Shown here one piece after another: positions 47,801-56,201 of a stretch of DNA of 64,000 nucleotides. The stretch spans positions 7,596,545-7,660,544 of the forward strand of contig OX336336.1 in the NCBI GenBank assembly GCA_946902875.1, in the 5' to 3' direction. How positions within the stretch are numbered: position 1 is the stretch's first letter; each line of letters opens with the position of its first letter. The notes under the pieces are model-generated. The model saw only the letters and a list, made by a program, of their open reading frames with translations, had not been told where the DNA came from and did not search any database. A program made the translations under genes and the position numbers. This DNA is from Nematopogon swammerdamellus. Its lineage: Eukaryota; Arthropoda; Insecta; Lepidoptera; Adelidae.

Positions 47801-48972
47801 GAGATCCTCTCACAGTTTCCAGTGGTGTCGTTAGCATTGAAAATTCGTCTTACTCCGAATCTGAAAGGGATGAGAATCGATCTTCTCCTTCCAAGGACAA
47901 ACAATCATTATTAGAAATTGACGAAAGCGACGAGGAATCCAGGAACGTTGGAACTGCCAAAACAGCATCTGAAAGTGAAAATGATGTAGTTTCCTCGGCA
48001 GAAGACAATTGTACAGTTACCAATTCTGAAATTGTGTCTATTCAAGGTTCGAGTCCTTTAAAAGATCAAGGAGAATCAAATTTGTCGGATGGCATTAGTA
48101 CTGATAACTTTTCTAATTCCCACGACAAATCGAACATACCCACTGCTTCTGAAAATTCCACCAAATTGAATGAGGAGTGCAGCTTCAAAATAACATTGGA
48201 TAGTGATTCAGCAGTCAATAATGGGAAAAGCAGCAACAACAAAGAAATATCTTCTAACATTGACAATTCCAAACAGCCTCATGTAGAGAAATTGAGAGGA
48301 GACACAGAAAGTAACCTCTCTCGCCCCGAATCCGTAGATGACAACGAGAATGATTCATCGAGCGAAAACCAGAATTTTGATGGCTTAATGGACATTGGAC
48401 CTACAGTTATCCAAGGTGAAGAGATTTCAACATTAGGGTTTGAAGTGTCGTCCCATTCTCCAAGAAATAGAACACCGATATCCATTGAAGAGATTGAGCA
48501 GTTGGCATCTGAACCGGTAACTGCGCAAACTAAACTAATTTCGGACAATGAACTCGACAAAGAGCTTGAATTGCTACTGGACTCGCCAAGAAATGAACCA
48601 TATCCAGAAGTTGAACCACCGTCTGACTCACTCAGTGCACACATTGTGGAACAGTCAAAGCTTGCTGAATCTGTATTGATCTCAAAGCCTCCAGACACGG
48701 CAGCTATGGATGTTGACAAAAAGGATGTTTCTTCTCATATTCTAAGAACAATGGAAGTTGAATTGAACGTACAAAATACTAGTTCGTTGGGATCATTAAT
48801 TTCAGCACCGACACTAGACTTGAATGAATCTTTCGATGAGCACAATTCGCCCTCACAGAGTACCATGGATGTACAATCTGTTATACTTCCAGATGTGGAG
48901 ATGACCTCTGTGCCTGGACCCCTAGTTGTCGCGCCAACTTTGGACCGGAATGTTGCGTTAGCCGGCGACTGA
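26745..48972 (+). CDS. DAXX-like protein, histone H3.3 chaperone, seven coding exons
   Basis: DAXX binds H3.3-H4, works with ATRX at heterochromatin and telomeres, and acts as a SUMO-dependent co-repressor in the nucleus. Exons 26745-26813, 27959-30356, 30513-30687, 37566-37713, 42377-42491, 45821-46004 and 47190-48972 join in frame to about 1623 residues. Visible order: SUMO-interaction motif VIEL plus acidic run (7-16); disordered Lys/Ser/Pro-rich region with 12-residue repeats (~543-719); DAXX helical bundle (~726-807, with EFIDLC and NLYLYIKDIVDEL); histone-binding domain (~842-1040, with KLEKTLRKL, WINKK, ARDLFSRCGKKLQKRR and INKYA, each matching human DAXX in order); Ser/Glu-rich tail. 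Human DAXX has 740 residues, so this form is more than twice as long. An in-frame ATG at 26676 would add 23 residues; 26745 (AAGAATGGC) is preferred because it puts the SIM at the extreme N-terminus. Confidence 0.9.
27260..27600. mobile_element. GC-rich repeat remnant with a perfect hairpin
   Basis: 27505-27538 is a 15-bp perfect stem (ATTTCGTTGAAGGCG) with a CCTT loop. The surrounding CG-rich block (ACGCGACGTGTCGCACGCG) contrasts with the AT-rich intron. Lies in DAXX-like intron 1. Confidence 0.6.
27959..30356 (+). CDS. DAXX-like exon 2: disordered region, 12-residue repeats and helical bundle
   Basis: A 2398-base exon from TTTTTTCAG to G|GTCAGT. It opens PKRLNAMVSIPDSLPE, runs through basic Pro/Lys-rich sequence (KRRRSKRAPSPAK), acidic patches with LSIIIEDSP and IEITIEDSP, then the KSKxSDPKxSSS repeat, and ends with the DAXX helical bundle (EFNETYQEFIDLCLKMEE to LYLYIKDIVDELKIRRK). 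The bundle is the binding module for ATRX, p53 and other partners in vertebrates. Confidence 0.9.
29515..30045 (+). repeat. Coding tandem repeat, 36-bp/12-residue unit, in the DAXX-like gene
   Basis: About 14 imperfect units with consensus KSKDSDPKxSSS. The cleanest run is at 29715-29880 (KSKESDPKPNTN, KSKESDPKSSFC, KSKDSDPKASSS, KSMDSDAKSSSS). The frame is kept throughout, with one 11-residue unit. Confidence 0.85.
30513..30687 (+). CDS. DAXX-like exon 3: start of histone-binding domain
   Basis: Acceptor TCTTTTTCAG, donor GTAAGA. Acidic lead (EDEPCSDAGNDAEGSD), then NIRKLEKTLRKLHRSIQKLE and DDETDSVYLL, equal to the first histone-binding helix of DAXX (human ...DDPDSAYLQ). Confidence 0.88.
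32225..33040 (-). pseudogene. Antisense jockey-type LINE reverse transcriptase relic
   Basis: Read on the minus strand with frameshifts it gives GxFQGSVLGPVLYLLHTAD, FSDD, IKANESKSTNVTFTIRQGTC, LLYKAILKRVWTYRIQL and FHSKMLGIITGAPWFVNNVY, matching the jockey RT palm and thumb (QGSVLGP, FADD, LYKAxLKPIWTYGxQLWG). Several stops and frameshifts; clearly dead. Sits in DAXX-like intron 3. Confidence 0.85.
33889..34290. mobile_element. ~400-bp MITE with GGGGGTGATCCATTGGCG termini
   Basis: Ends GGGGGTGATCCATTGGCG and CGCGAATGGATCACCCCC. The interior repeats GTTTACACCGTTAGCTCG and CCAATGGATC(G/A)CC in both orientations, giving several stacked hairpins. No evident target duplication. In DAXX-like intron 3. 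Confidence 0.8.
34670..34790. repeat. GTCTGTC-type repeat end
   Basis: TTTTTAGGGTTCTTTACCTC, GGATCACTCTCGTGTCTATC and TGTCTGTCCGTCC. Confidence 0.6.
35039..35578. mobile_element. Inner inverted-repeat element, TIR GGTCTTTCAAAATTAG
   Basis: Left GGTCTTTCAAAATTAGTTCA TAGTACGCTAAGGGGGGG, right the complement ending ATTTTGTAAGACC; arms of ~47 bp with two or three differences. Nested in the hAT-like element. Confidence 0.8.
35158..35768. repeat. Direct repeat of ~140 bp across the inner element boundary
   Basis: AATAGGTGGTTGATTTTTAT through GTAAGTTGGTAAAAAAAAT occurs at 35170-35302 and again at 35640-35768, one copy inside and one outside the GGTCTT element. Confidence 0.8.
37566..37713 (+). CDS. 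DAXX-like exon 4: histone-binding domain
   Basis: Follows a 6.9-kb intron; acceptor CATTGTCAG, donor GTGTGT. Encodes YKERLVRVHAKLCQLTGTKM and GPTLKLEGWINKK, aligning with human LKRKLIRLFGRLCELK and IERLINK. Confidence 0.87.
37722..37810. repeat. GGGTCCCGTCGCAAAATGCG repeat end
   Basis: GGGTCCCGTCGCAAAATGCG, AAAGGGACCCTTATGG and GTGTCTGTCTGTCTGTC, starting nine bases after DAXX-like exon 4. Confidence 0.65.
38283..38430 (+). mobile_element. Chimeric repeat: S1 head scrap joined to S3
   Basis: GTCAGCCTCGGTAGCTCAGT (start of the S1 SINE head, tRNA-like A box) runs directly into TTTTTATGTAATCCGGTATG of S3. In DAXX-like intron 4. Confidence 0.65.
39150..39305. repeat. GGGTTCTGTACAGCACGGGA repeat
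   Basis: Copy of the GTCTGTC-type family: CCCTATTACTGAGCCTACGC, TGTATCTTTTGAACAG and GAATATGTGTTATTATGGCG. Confidence 0.65.
39515..39650 (-). mobile_element. LINE 3' tail fragment
   Basis: Poly(T), GCTCGACATATGGCGC, ACGGGCATTCGGATATTTAC and GGGGGCTGCGAATACCATG match the plus-strand view of the 20.35-20.46 kb LINE end. Confidence 0.6.
40295..40625 (-). mobile_element. S2 SINE-like element, full inverted copy
   Basis: From CATACATACATACATCACAT to ACCGACCGGCCCACACG, containing GTCGCCCTTTAGCACGGCAT and GGGGAGAGATGCAGTGGGGC. Includes a (CCTAA)4 run at 40402-40421 that the 8.6-kb copy lacks. Confidence 0.8.
40813..41289. mobile_element. Tc1/mariner-type MITE with TA target duplication
   Basis: CAGTGGGTGGCCAAATTATT AGACTCACCACACTTAATGTCATAG at the left is mirrored at the right; arms extend close to 200 bp with gaps. 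TA at 40811-40812 and 41290-41291. The CAGTGGGTGGCCAAATTATTAG-type end and TA site are characteristic of the Tc1/mariner superfamily. 477 bp, no transposase; DAXX-like intron 4. Confidence 0.88.
41750..41925. repeat. CG-rich repeat with TCGATCGAG motifs
   Basis: GTAGATCGACACTCGATCGA, CGCCGGTACCAAAATAATTT and GAGCGCAGCTCGAACTCGTC. It resembles, in opposite sense, the block at 39840-40040 (ACTCGATCGACGAGTTCGAG, TTGGTACCGTCGTA), so both may be one element family. Confidence 0.5.
42063..42300 (-). mobile_element. S1 SINE body and tail, near-complete 3' half
   Basis: Poly(T), GGAAACTGACACGGTTGGCT, GATGTCAGCCCATAACACCG, GCCGGCTACACTGAACTGG and GGTACCAACCCGGGCGGGTT. Ends about 75 bases before DAXX-like exon 5. 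Confidence 0.85.
42377..42491 (+). CDS. DAXX-like exon 5: histone-binding domain
   Basis: Acceptor GTTTCAAAG, donor G|GTCTGT. Encodes PFPDFHDVVRCVREAN, matching human DTFPDYGDVLRAVEKA, then DKMGWGEMEIMEE. Confidence 0.85.
42525..42605. repeat. GTCTGTC-type repeat scrap
   Basis: AGCATTCCGTAGTAAACCC and CTGTCTGTCCGTCCGCCCGT, right after DAXX-like exon 5. Confidence 0.5.
43085..43235 (-). repeat. Interspersed repeat end (inverted relative of 11405-11607)
   Basis: CATACAAACCGAATAGTTCC, CGCACCGAAATAAAGTTACG, AATACGAATTTCACGCGAGC and GCTGCGGGCAAAAGCT. Confidence 0.65.
44402..45348. mobile_element. 947-bp inverted-repeat element with a GC-rich core
   Basis: Ends AGGTCTTTTTTTAACTGACA and TCAGTTAAAACAAAAGACCT; arms continue through TTAAACACCTTTTGCTAAGA (44486 and, inverted, 45186-45215). 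The core (44680-45110) is strongly CG-rich and has inverted pieces such as GCCGCCTCCGCGCTGCCG and CCGCCGCTGCCGCC. No coding frame of weight. DAXX-like intron 5. Confidence 0.8.
45440..45547 (+). mobile_element. S1 SINE tail
   Basis: ACGAAGGGAAGCACTGACAT, GGTGTTATGGGCTGACATCA and TGTCAGTTTCCATAAAAAAA. Confidence 0.75.
45821..46004 (+). CDS. DAXX-like exon 6: histone-binding domain
   Basis: Acceptor GTTCCTAAAG, donor GTAAGT. Encodes ARDLFSRCGKKLQKRRQLNE, ATADPATESPELQHKLEENK and EIDVIN, aligning with human QDAFRDVGIRLQERRHLD, PALSDPVLARRLRENR and LDEVISK. Confidence 0.9.
46750..46840 (+). mobile_element. S2 fragment
   Basis: ACCGTGTGGGGCCGGTACTT, GCCCCACTGCATCTCTCCCC and GTAAAAGGCGACTAAGGGAT. 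It abuts an S1 copy. Confidence 0.75.
46841..47078 (+). mobile_element. S1 SINE body and tail
   Basis: ACTAGGTGGTAGGGTTTAGC, CCGGGTTGGTACCACCGCAC, GAAACGGCTATGTAAATAG, GCCGGCACGACCGAAGGGAA and a poly(A) end. About 110 bases before DAXX-like exon 7. Confidence 0.85.
47190..48972 (+). CDS. DAXX-like exon 7: end of histone-binding domain and disordered acidic tail
   Basis: Acceptor TCTGTGTTGCAG. Starts (K)YADRQNVLKLEAKELGEN, the end of the histone-binding domain (human KYAMLQDKSE), then about 580 residues rich in Ser, Glu, Asp and Asn with no recognised fold. QIRLVLSEGEDSN at ~1176-1188 resembles the C-terminal human SIM IIVLSDSD. TGA at 48970-48972. Confidence 0.88.
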
Positions 48973-49383
48973 AGTGTCACACAGTTTAAAGACAGTGCTA
49001 GTCCAAATATATAAGACGGCAATCTGGTATTGCGAATTAGAAAACTCAGATTTTTTTTATGTGAGTGTTGGTTGTATTGCGGAATATGAATAATTTTGTT
49101 ATTAAATTATAAGTAAGATATTGACATTCTTTTTATAAAAAGTGGTACTGATATAAAATACAATACTTATGAAATGATAGAGTTATGATTAAGAGTCTGT
49201 AATATCTCATATTGCTTTACATGATCCTCTGTTATATCAACAATGCTGCAGCAATCACTCTGTACTAAATATATGCTAAAGTTGAGTACTAATGCTAGGT
49301 ATTATCTTTGGCAAAACATGGTTTCATTAAACTGTCTCGATCATATTGTCTGTTACGTCTAAACGTAGTTAGTATTCAATAAA
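48973..49383 (+). terminator. DAXX-like 3' UTR with AATAAA poly(A) signal
   Basis: AT-rich sequence after the stop; AATAAA at 49378-49383 is the first canonical signal on this strand. Confidence 0.55.
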
Positions 49384-50530
49384 TACTTTAAATTAGATCA
49401 CAAAACTTGCATCATACATACCTGAGTTCAATAAAAAGCTGGTCCTATTTTTTTTACATAAAAAAACAACCATTATTTCCACTGTAAAAAAACAATTACC
49501 TAAACTTTTCAGAATTACGATGAAGTTATCAAGTACACGCCCAATCTCGTGTGAAGAATCCCTTTCGTTCTCTCACTGATTCTCTATCACCCTTTTTCTA
49601 GCGTTATACGCAAACTTAAGATTAGCCTTAAGAAAAAGTTTCTTTTAATTTATATCCATGTACTGTACACAGAACTCTAAAATTGAGTGAGAACTGTTTA
49701 TGTGTCGCCAGTTTTGGCTAATGTGCTAAAGTCGAAAAGGGGCCGAAACGTCGGCGTCTACTACACTGGTAGTGTCGACGGCATAGAAATATACATGCTC
49801 TTTGACTAAAGTCGTAAGCCTCAATTTTAGTTGAAAAAAAGGTGAAGATACGTCCTACTCGATCTGATTGTTGCTAACCATGCATAAATAAAAATAATAA
49901 AATAATGTTCCAGTTCTCTTAGAGAGTTCGTGACACGTGCAATACATGTATTGAGCTTTTGTCAAATCACCTAAGTATAAATTTTTTTTTTGCAAATTTC
50001 TTAAATTACTTACCTCAAATCTTCCATTACTTTTGGGTGCAATATATTTTTATTTGTAGGTACACTAAAGAATTTTGCTACTACCTGTTTATATTTTGCA
50101 ACATACGACTCAAGCGTCCAAAGGTTGACTGGAAGAAATCTCTATAAGGGATAAGTCTTTCTTTGCATGATAATTAAATATTGTGCCTCTTTCTGTATAT
50201 TATTATTGGAGCAACAAAGTATTTCTATCTGAAATATAAAAAAATAATAATTAGTTGTAACCTTTACCTATCATATATTTACCTATATATTTACACAGTA
50301 TGGACTTTAAAATAATGAACGCCTGATTATGTGTTTCGAGCTGATCTTTTTCTTTGATTTAATTTTAAGAGTATAAAATATATTTAAGGAGGTACACGCC
50401 GTCAGCGCATTTGCTTATTTGATGTATATTCCCCACCTAAATCCAGCGCCTCCATAGGAGAACTATATTGTTTTGTTGTCTGGTATTGTTGATTTGTAGT
50501 GTGATATTTTTCAATTGTATTAAATTGATC
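49384..50530. other. Intergenic, no gene recognised
   Basis: AT-rich; GGGGCCGAAACGTCGGCGTC at 49740 is a small GC-rich scrap. No exon-like segment. Confidence 0.45.
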
Positions 50531-50534
50531 TTTA

Positions 50535-50985
50535 CTGCGGTAGGACGAGCCGTGCGACTAGTGGGTGATTCCGCTGTGTCAAGTGATCTAAAACCACTGC
50601 AACTTCATAGGGATGTTGGCGGTCTAAGTGTGTTCTATCGCTTATTCCATATGGATTGCTCGGAGGAGCTGTTTGACGCGATCGCGCAGTCCCCTTTCCA
50701 CCTCCGCACAACGCGCACTGGGCAGGGATTGCATCCCTGCTCAGAGAGATACGCGCTAGACTTAACCGCGGATGCGTACCAATCGGTTCTGCAGATGTTT
50801 CCTCCACATAACTGTTAAATTTTGGAACGCTCTCCCTGCCCACATATTTCCCCCCATGTGTCTCGGGTCGTTCAAGAGAGGCGTGTATATGCACCTGTCA
50901 AGCCAGTATGGCATTCGCAACCTCCGCATGCGACCGAATGGGTGGCTCGGCGCCGTATGTTGCGCTTTTTATAAAAAAAACAAGG
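50535..50985 (+). pseudogene. LINE fragment, relative of the 20.4-kb RT tail
   Basis: [39 protein letters not shown] and [15 protein letters not shown] are near-identical to the minus-strand fragment at 20345-20958; later a frameshift breaks the frame before [12 protein letters not shown]. Ends in an A-rich tail at about 50970-50981. Confidence 0.85.
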
Positions 50986-51286
50986 ACCAACACGTTGATG
51001 CTTTTATGACTTTTCGTTTGATTACATTTGATGACAGCAAAGACTACAATGAATTTGTATTATTGTATATTATGTTCTTTAGGTACCTATCCAAGCTGAT
51101 CACATCACAAGTTATATACTTATGTTTAAGAATCATTGTAACCAGGCACCAAAAGAAGTAGGTATGCATAATGTGTCGGGTATTAAATCGCCAATAGATG
51201 CTTTTCTGTGTCGTAAAAGGGGGTTACTTTCTAATAATGTGTTCCCCGTGGTAGTGGAATATAAAATTATGTATAAGTAGGTACCT

Positions 51287-52198
51287 GTTGTACTATCGAG
51301 AACCGGGATTCCTATGTAGGATTCTACGAAGGATGGTGTCGAACTGTGTTTGCGATGGCTTCGCCGAACACATCCGGGCCCAGTGGCAGTAGAGGAGGGT
51401 GTCAATCGAGGCCAGGACCAGCGAGTGGCCTCTCTGTGTAGTTCTCTAGCATGCGTTACGGTACCTGTTGCACTATCGAGAGCTGGAATTCCTATGTCTA
51501 GGTTTCTATGAAGGATGGTGTCGAGCTGAGCTTGCCATGGCTTCACCGAACATATCCGGGCCCAGTGGCAGTAGAGGAGGGTGTCAATCGAGGCCAGGAC
51601 CAGCGAGTGGCCACTCTGTGTCGTTCTCTAGCATGCGTTACGGTACCTGTTGCACTATCGAGAGCTGGAATTCCTATGTCTAGGTTTCTATGAAGGATGG
51701 TGTCGAGCTGAGCTTGCCATGGCTTCACCGAACATATCCGGGCCCAGTGGCAGTACAGGTGGGTGTCAATCGAGGCCAGGACCAGCGAGTGGCCACTCTG
51801 TGTAGTTCTCTAGCATGCGTTACGGTACCTGTTTATCGAGAGCTGGAATTACTATGTCTAGGATTCTATGAAGGATGGTGTCGAGCTGAGCTTGCCATGG
51901 CTTCACCGAACATATCCGGGCCCATTGCCAGTAGAGGAGGGTGTCAATCGAGGTCAGGACCAGCGAGTGGCCACTCTGTGTAGTTCTCTAGCATGCGTTA
52001 CGGTACCTGTTTATCGAGAGCTGGAATTCCTATGTCTAGGATTCTATGAAAGATGGTGTCGAGCTGAGCTTGCCATGGCTTCACCGAACATATCCGGGCC
52101 CATTGCCAGTAGAGGAGGGTATCAATCGAGGTCAGGACCAGCGAGTGGCCACTCTGTGTAGTTCTCTAGCATGCGTTACGGTACCTGTTGTACTATCT
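51287..52198. repeat. Tandem satellite array, five copies of a 178-182-bp unit
   Basis: Units begin GGTACCTGTT(GCACTATC)GAG AGCTGGAATTCCTATG and contain AAGGATGGTGTCGAGCTGAG, CACCGAACATATCCGGGCCC and CAGCGAGTGGCCACTCTGTG. Copies start near 51287, 51461, 51642, 51823 and 52001; the last two share an internal deletion of GCACTATC. Open frames crossing it are a by-product of the unit. Confidence 0.93.
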
Positions 52199-53160
52199 GA
52201 TTACTCTGATGATTTATCTGATTACAGTACTCTGATTGTCAGAATTAGTTCATTATTTTGTCAGAGACCTTTATTATTTCATCGAAGAATTTAGCTGTAA
52301 ATGTTTTAGTACACTACCTACATTACTTTTGTTGCAATTAACCACGGCAGTTACTGACTGGCCGACATCTATATAAATAGGAATATGATATATTTAATGG
52401 TCCTAGTGAATGTGGACAGCATTTTTTTCTAATGTAAATATTTATTACTTAATCAGTTTGAATGTGTATTCACCTGCGTTTTTAAAAGTATGTTACGGTT
52501 TCTAAGGTCCTGTAAATAGATAGATAATAATGTAAGCGAAATTATTCATTCATCTCGTAGTAAGAATATAATATTATAAACGAATAAAATGGATTCTTTC
52601 GGAATAGAACGGTGTTTTTTTTTTCATTTCTGTTCCGAGATCAAAATTGTTATTCTGTGGCATTCATTGTAAAATCAATACTATTTTGAACACAGACTAA
52701 GTACGTATGATAAGCGATAATGAGGCAAGTTCTCTTTAAGGCCGTGACAAACGCCAACGACCTTGAGCATTCGGGAATTCTACATAATGTACCATGCGAC
52801 TGCTAATTTCGCTTCGCACGTTCAAGTCACATTTAGCGTAGTTTGTCGCTATCAGCCTAAAGAGTTGATGGTTCGGGGTTCGAATCCCACTTTCGTATGT
52901 TTTTTTTTTTTTTGCTTTTTTATTATTTTAATTATTAAAATGATTGTGGCTTATGTAACTGATGCGTGATTCTAATTTTTTATTTTTTATTATTTTACCT
53001 AAATAACATTTTATTGTAATTTCTTCCAAATTATTTTAGTTCATGTACTTACCACTTTTTATAAACCTCTAAATAGACTATCGATGAAAACTAAAATAAA
53101 AATAGGTAGGTAGGTAATAGGTAGATAGGCATTTAGGTATGTATGGCAAATATCATAGCA
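52199..53160. other. Intergenic with a tRNA-like B box, no gene
   Basis: GGTTCGGGGTTCGAATCCCA at 52870-52889 is a strong T-arm/B-box-like sequence, but no matching acceptor or anticodon arm was found. Otherwise AT-rich. Confidence 0.45.
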
Positions 53161-53164
53161 ACAT

Positions 53165-54000
53165 AGGTACCGGCCGGCGCGCGCGGCGCGCGCGGCAGAC
53201 CTGTCGTATCGTGTCGAGTTGGACACGAACGCAGCCCGGTGCACAGGAATCAAGCGAGCGTGCGTGCCCCGTGTACGACGCCGCGCGTGCTCGGTTAAAC
53301 TCGGCTCAGCCTAGCTGGCCCGTTTCGTGTTCGTGTCACGCACGACACGAGCCAGCCCGCTGTACACGAGACGGAAGTTATTATGCCACAAGTGGGCCTG
53401 GGCCATGATTTAGCAATGATATTGTATTACCGTGTGGGGCCGGTACTTAACAAGAATAACCCCACTGCATCTCTACCCGTGCATGTCGTAAAAGGCGACT
53501 AAGGGATAAGGAAACAAGAAAACAAAAGAGTTTCTTTTGTTTCTTTGACATCTTATTCCTAATTATAGGAAAAATTTTGCGTTGGGCTGACATTGTATAA
53601 GTAAGAAATAAATAAAGAAATCCTAAATTCTTGTAGGTGCGCGCGCGCATAATCACATCAGCATGCCGTCAACACGGTTCGTGCTTATCGTGTTGACCGG
53701 GCGTCGGGCTGGCCTAGCTAGCACGGAAACACGATCGTGCTCGGAACATTTCGGCTTGCACGCACCGTGTTCGGGCTGTACCCGAAACTGTCGTGCGCGA
53801 TTTCGTGCCGCAAACCGACACGACGGACACCTCTGGCGCGCGGCGGCAGCATGGCACGGTGCGGTGGGGTGCGGTGCGGTGCGGTAACTTAGTAGCAGCG
53901 TGCGGTGCGGAGGCGGCACGGCGGCGGCGGCGGCGGAGGCGGCGGCGGCGGAGGCGGCGGCGGCGGCGCGGTGGAGGCGCGGGAGGCGCAGACAGCGTTA
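53165..54000. repeat. GC-rich block with GTGCG and CGG microsatellites, split by an S2 SINE
   Basis: 53168-53400 (CCGGCCGGCGCGCGCGGC, CACGACACGAGCCAGCCCGC) and 53640-54000 are CG-rich; GTGCGGTGCGGTGCGGT at 53868-53884 and GGCGGC runs at 53909-53990. An S2 fragment (53430-53520) lies between. Frames through it give Arg or Ala runs only. Confidence 0.7.
53430..53520 (+). mobile_element. S2 fragment inside the GC-rich block
   Basis: ACCGTGTGGGGCCGGTACTT and GTAAAAGGCGACTAAGGGAT. Confidence 0.75.
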
Positions 54001-54144
54001 TACCACAGTACCTATTAGTTATTCTGTGGTTATACCAACGAAAGCCATGCGTATAACGCCCCGTCAAGTTACGTACCGGAGCGTATACTGATAGATACCA
54101 CAGAAGAGAGATATTACTGATACGGTCGTACTGTATACTGGTAC

Positions 54145-54440
54145 GGAAAATGACACGGTGGCAACATCACCTACAATACAACATCCGAGATGTCAGCTCG
54201 TAACAACTGGTGAAGTAGGTGCTATGTCAGTGCTTTTCTTCGGTCGTACCGGCTTCACTGAACTGGACGGAAAAAAAGAAGGGAGTCATATCCCGAAATA
54301 GTTTGTATTTTCCGTCCAGTTTAGTGTAGCCGGCACGACCAAAGGGAAGCACTGACATGGCACCTAAGTTCACCCGGTGTTATGGGCTGACATCACGGAT
54401 GTTATAGGTGATATAGCAAACTGTGTCAGTTTACATAAAA
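54145..54440. mobile_element. Two S1 SINE pieces in opposite orientation
   Basis: 54145-54270 reads as the S1 tail on the minus strand and 54275-54440 as the S1 body and tail on the plus strand (AGTGTAGCCGGCACGACCAA, GTTATGGGCTGACATCACGG), so together they can fold back. Confidence 0.75.
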
Positions 54441-54535
54441 AAATCCCTCAGTCGCCTTTTACGACATGCACGGGGAGAGATGCAGTGGGGCTATTATTTT
54501 AAATTACCATCCCACACGGTACAAATATACCTAAC
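54441..54535 (-). mobile_element. S2 fragment
   Basis: CCCTCAGTCGCCTTTTACGA, CATGCACGGGGAGAGATGCA and GTGGGGCTATT. Confidence 0.75.
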
Positions 54536-55780
54536 CTACCTATCTTTTTTCCATTCGATCCAAACACAGAAGACAAAAATGACGACCGACACGCGGGCGC
54601 AGCAGGGCAGGAGCGAGCAAGCGAGCCCGGAACTAAAATTGTATCTAGTATTGAAGTGCCTGCTAAATTGACGAAGGCAAAAATTTTACCCTTCCGACTG
54701 AAGAATTACGTCAATAATTTCATGTAGGCGTTTTTTGTTTTTTATTTTTATCTCCTTTCGTGGATAAAATAATAAAACAAATTGAATAGAGTTTTCTCAG
54801 AGCTTTGTGACCTTTGAATCGGTGGTATTGTAAAATTGTAATAATACACACATACTCAGATTTTCAAAAATTCATGTTTTTTTTATATATTTTTAATTTT
54901 ATGTTTATTACTTACTTTTACTCATTATTAAAAAAACCAGCAATGCACTTTGTTGGTAAGGAACCAAAATATAGGTTGGTATTTTTTTAATTTTCTGAAT
55001 GTGTGTCAATTGGTCAGTTTTGGACCTTCTTTGTCGCACTTTTTGCATGTTTTGCGTATTTGGCGTTTGTCACCGCCTTAAATTGAAACACAAAAGCATT
55101 TTTATTTGTATTTATATTAAGACTAGTCGCCGCAACATAATATTAAAGTATGTACAATATTTACAAAGGTCCTTTCGCTTAGATAATATACATCAGTCTG
55201 AAAATATCTCCATAGCTAAATATTAGACTAGACCTGCCATTATTTAAATTTAAATTTCTTTAAAATACAATAAACATATTTTTTTAACTGAGCATTTCAT
55301 CTGCAGGCAAGTTCAAACTAGACTCGGCTCCCATACTAACTCCGTATCTCCGTAGGAACAATAGAATCAAAATAAAAAATATTTTATTAAATAATATTAA
55401 GGCTGCGTATGACGTTAGAAAAAGGGCGCGATAGAGCGACGGGGAATCGGGGAGAGAACGAAAGCGATAAGCGTACTCGATTATTTCATAGTAAGTCTTT
55501 TGGTTGTTTGGTGTTTTGAATGAAAGAAATTCCAATAAAATTGTAACAATAATTATGGAATACATTTATAAGCACGATGTGAATGTATTTATTGGCTTTG
55601 TAATGCAGACCAATTAGACAAAATGAAAAATCGGAACAAATAGATTTTCGCGATTTTTTTTTCTTCTATCAAGCTAAGTTAATACTATTGCAACAAAAAT
55701 CATAAATGTGGTGCGTATATACCTATAATTTGCATATCCATGAATTGTACTTTGTTCACGTTAAGACATCTTGAGAATTT
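54536..55780. other. Intergenic, no gene recognised
   Basis: AT-rich sequence. No AATAAA that can be firmly given to the collagen gene was identified (one TTTATT at about 55588 is a candidate). Confidence 0.4.
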
Positions 55781-55784
55781 TTTT

Positions 55785-55852
55785 TTTTTATGGTACCTGA
55801 CATTGTTGGCTACATCACCTACAACATCCGTGATGTCAGCCCATAACACATT
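55785..55852 (-). mobile_element. S1 SINE tail fragment
   Basis: Poly(T), ATTGTTGGCTACATCACCTA, CATCCGTGATGTCAGCCCAT. Falls 3' of the collagen stop and might be part of its 3' UTR. Confidence 0.7.
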
Positions 55853-56063
55853 AAACATAATGTAGCGTCATCTAACATTATGTGCAACCTTAATATTAAA
55901 AATTGGTCTGAGACCAAAACACAGATCTTGAGTTTGAGTTTGAGAGACATTACAGTCGATACGAAGTAAAATGTTTACTTTGTATCGACGACTGGGCAAG
56001 CCGATGTGTACAGCATGCTCTTAAAGAATTTTACTATCGGTTGATTACTATAGGATTAGCAAT

Positions 56064-56201
56064 CTAAGAGAAACAGATAGGCCCAGCGGTGAATCCGAAA
56101 TCCCGATCTAGCCCAAAGTCGGACTGAAAATCTACAATAGGCAGTCGCTCCAACTTGGTGGTTTCTACCAGCAGGACGGTCTCCCCTCTGCCAGCCGCAT
56201 T
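56064..56201 (-). CDS. Fibrillar collagen last coding exon (COLFI C-terminus)
   Basis: Acceptor GATTTACAG at 56204-56202, stop TAG at 56066-56064. Encodes NAAGRGETVLLVETTKLERL, PIVDFQ and FGFTAGPICFS; RLPIVD and GP(I/V)CF are COLFI hallmarks. Confidence 0.9.
   Translation of the reverse strand, partial: NAAGRGETVLLVETTKLERLPIVDFQSDFGLDRDFGFTAGPICFS

Noticed and set aside
47502..49022. Minus-strand and alternate-frame open frames over the last DAXX-like exon
   Set aside because: Shadows of the 594-codon plus-strand frame, with Ser-rich composition caused by antisense reading.
51468..52294. Overlapping 70-97-codon frames in both orientations
   Set aside because: They are products of the 180-bp satellite unit; the same peptide segments recur with the unit period.
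52870..52889. Possible tRNA gene from GGTTCGAATCCC
   Set aside because: Only the T arm is convincing; no acceptor, D or anticodon arms could be paired.
53653..54091. Arg- and Ala-rich frames
   Set aside because: Translations of GGC/GTGCG microsatellites with no splice context or homology.
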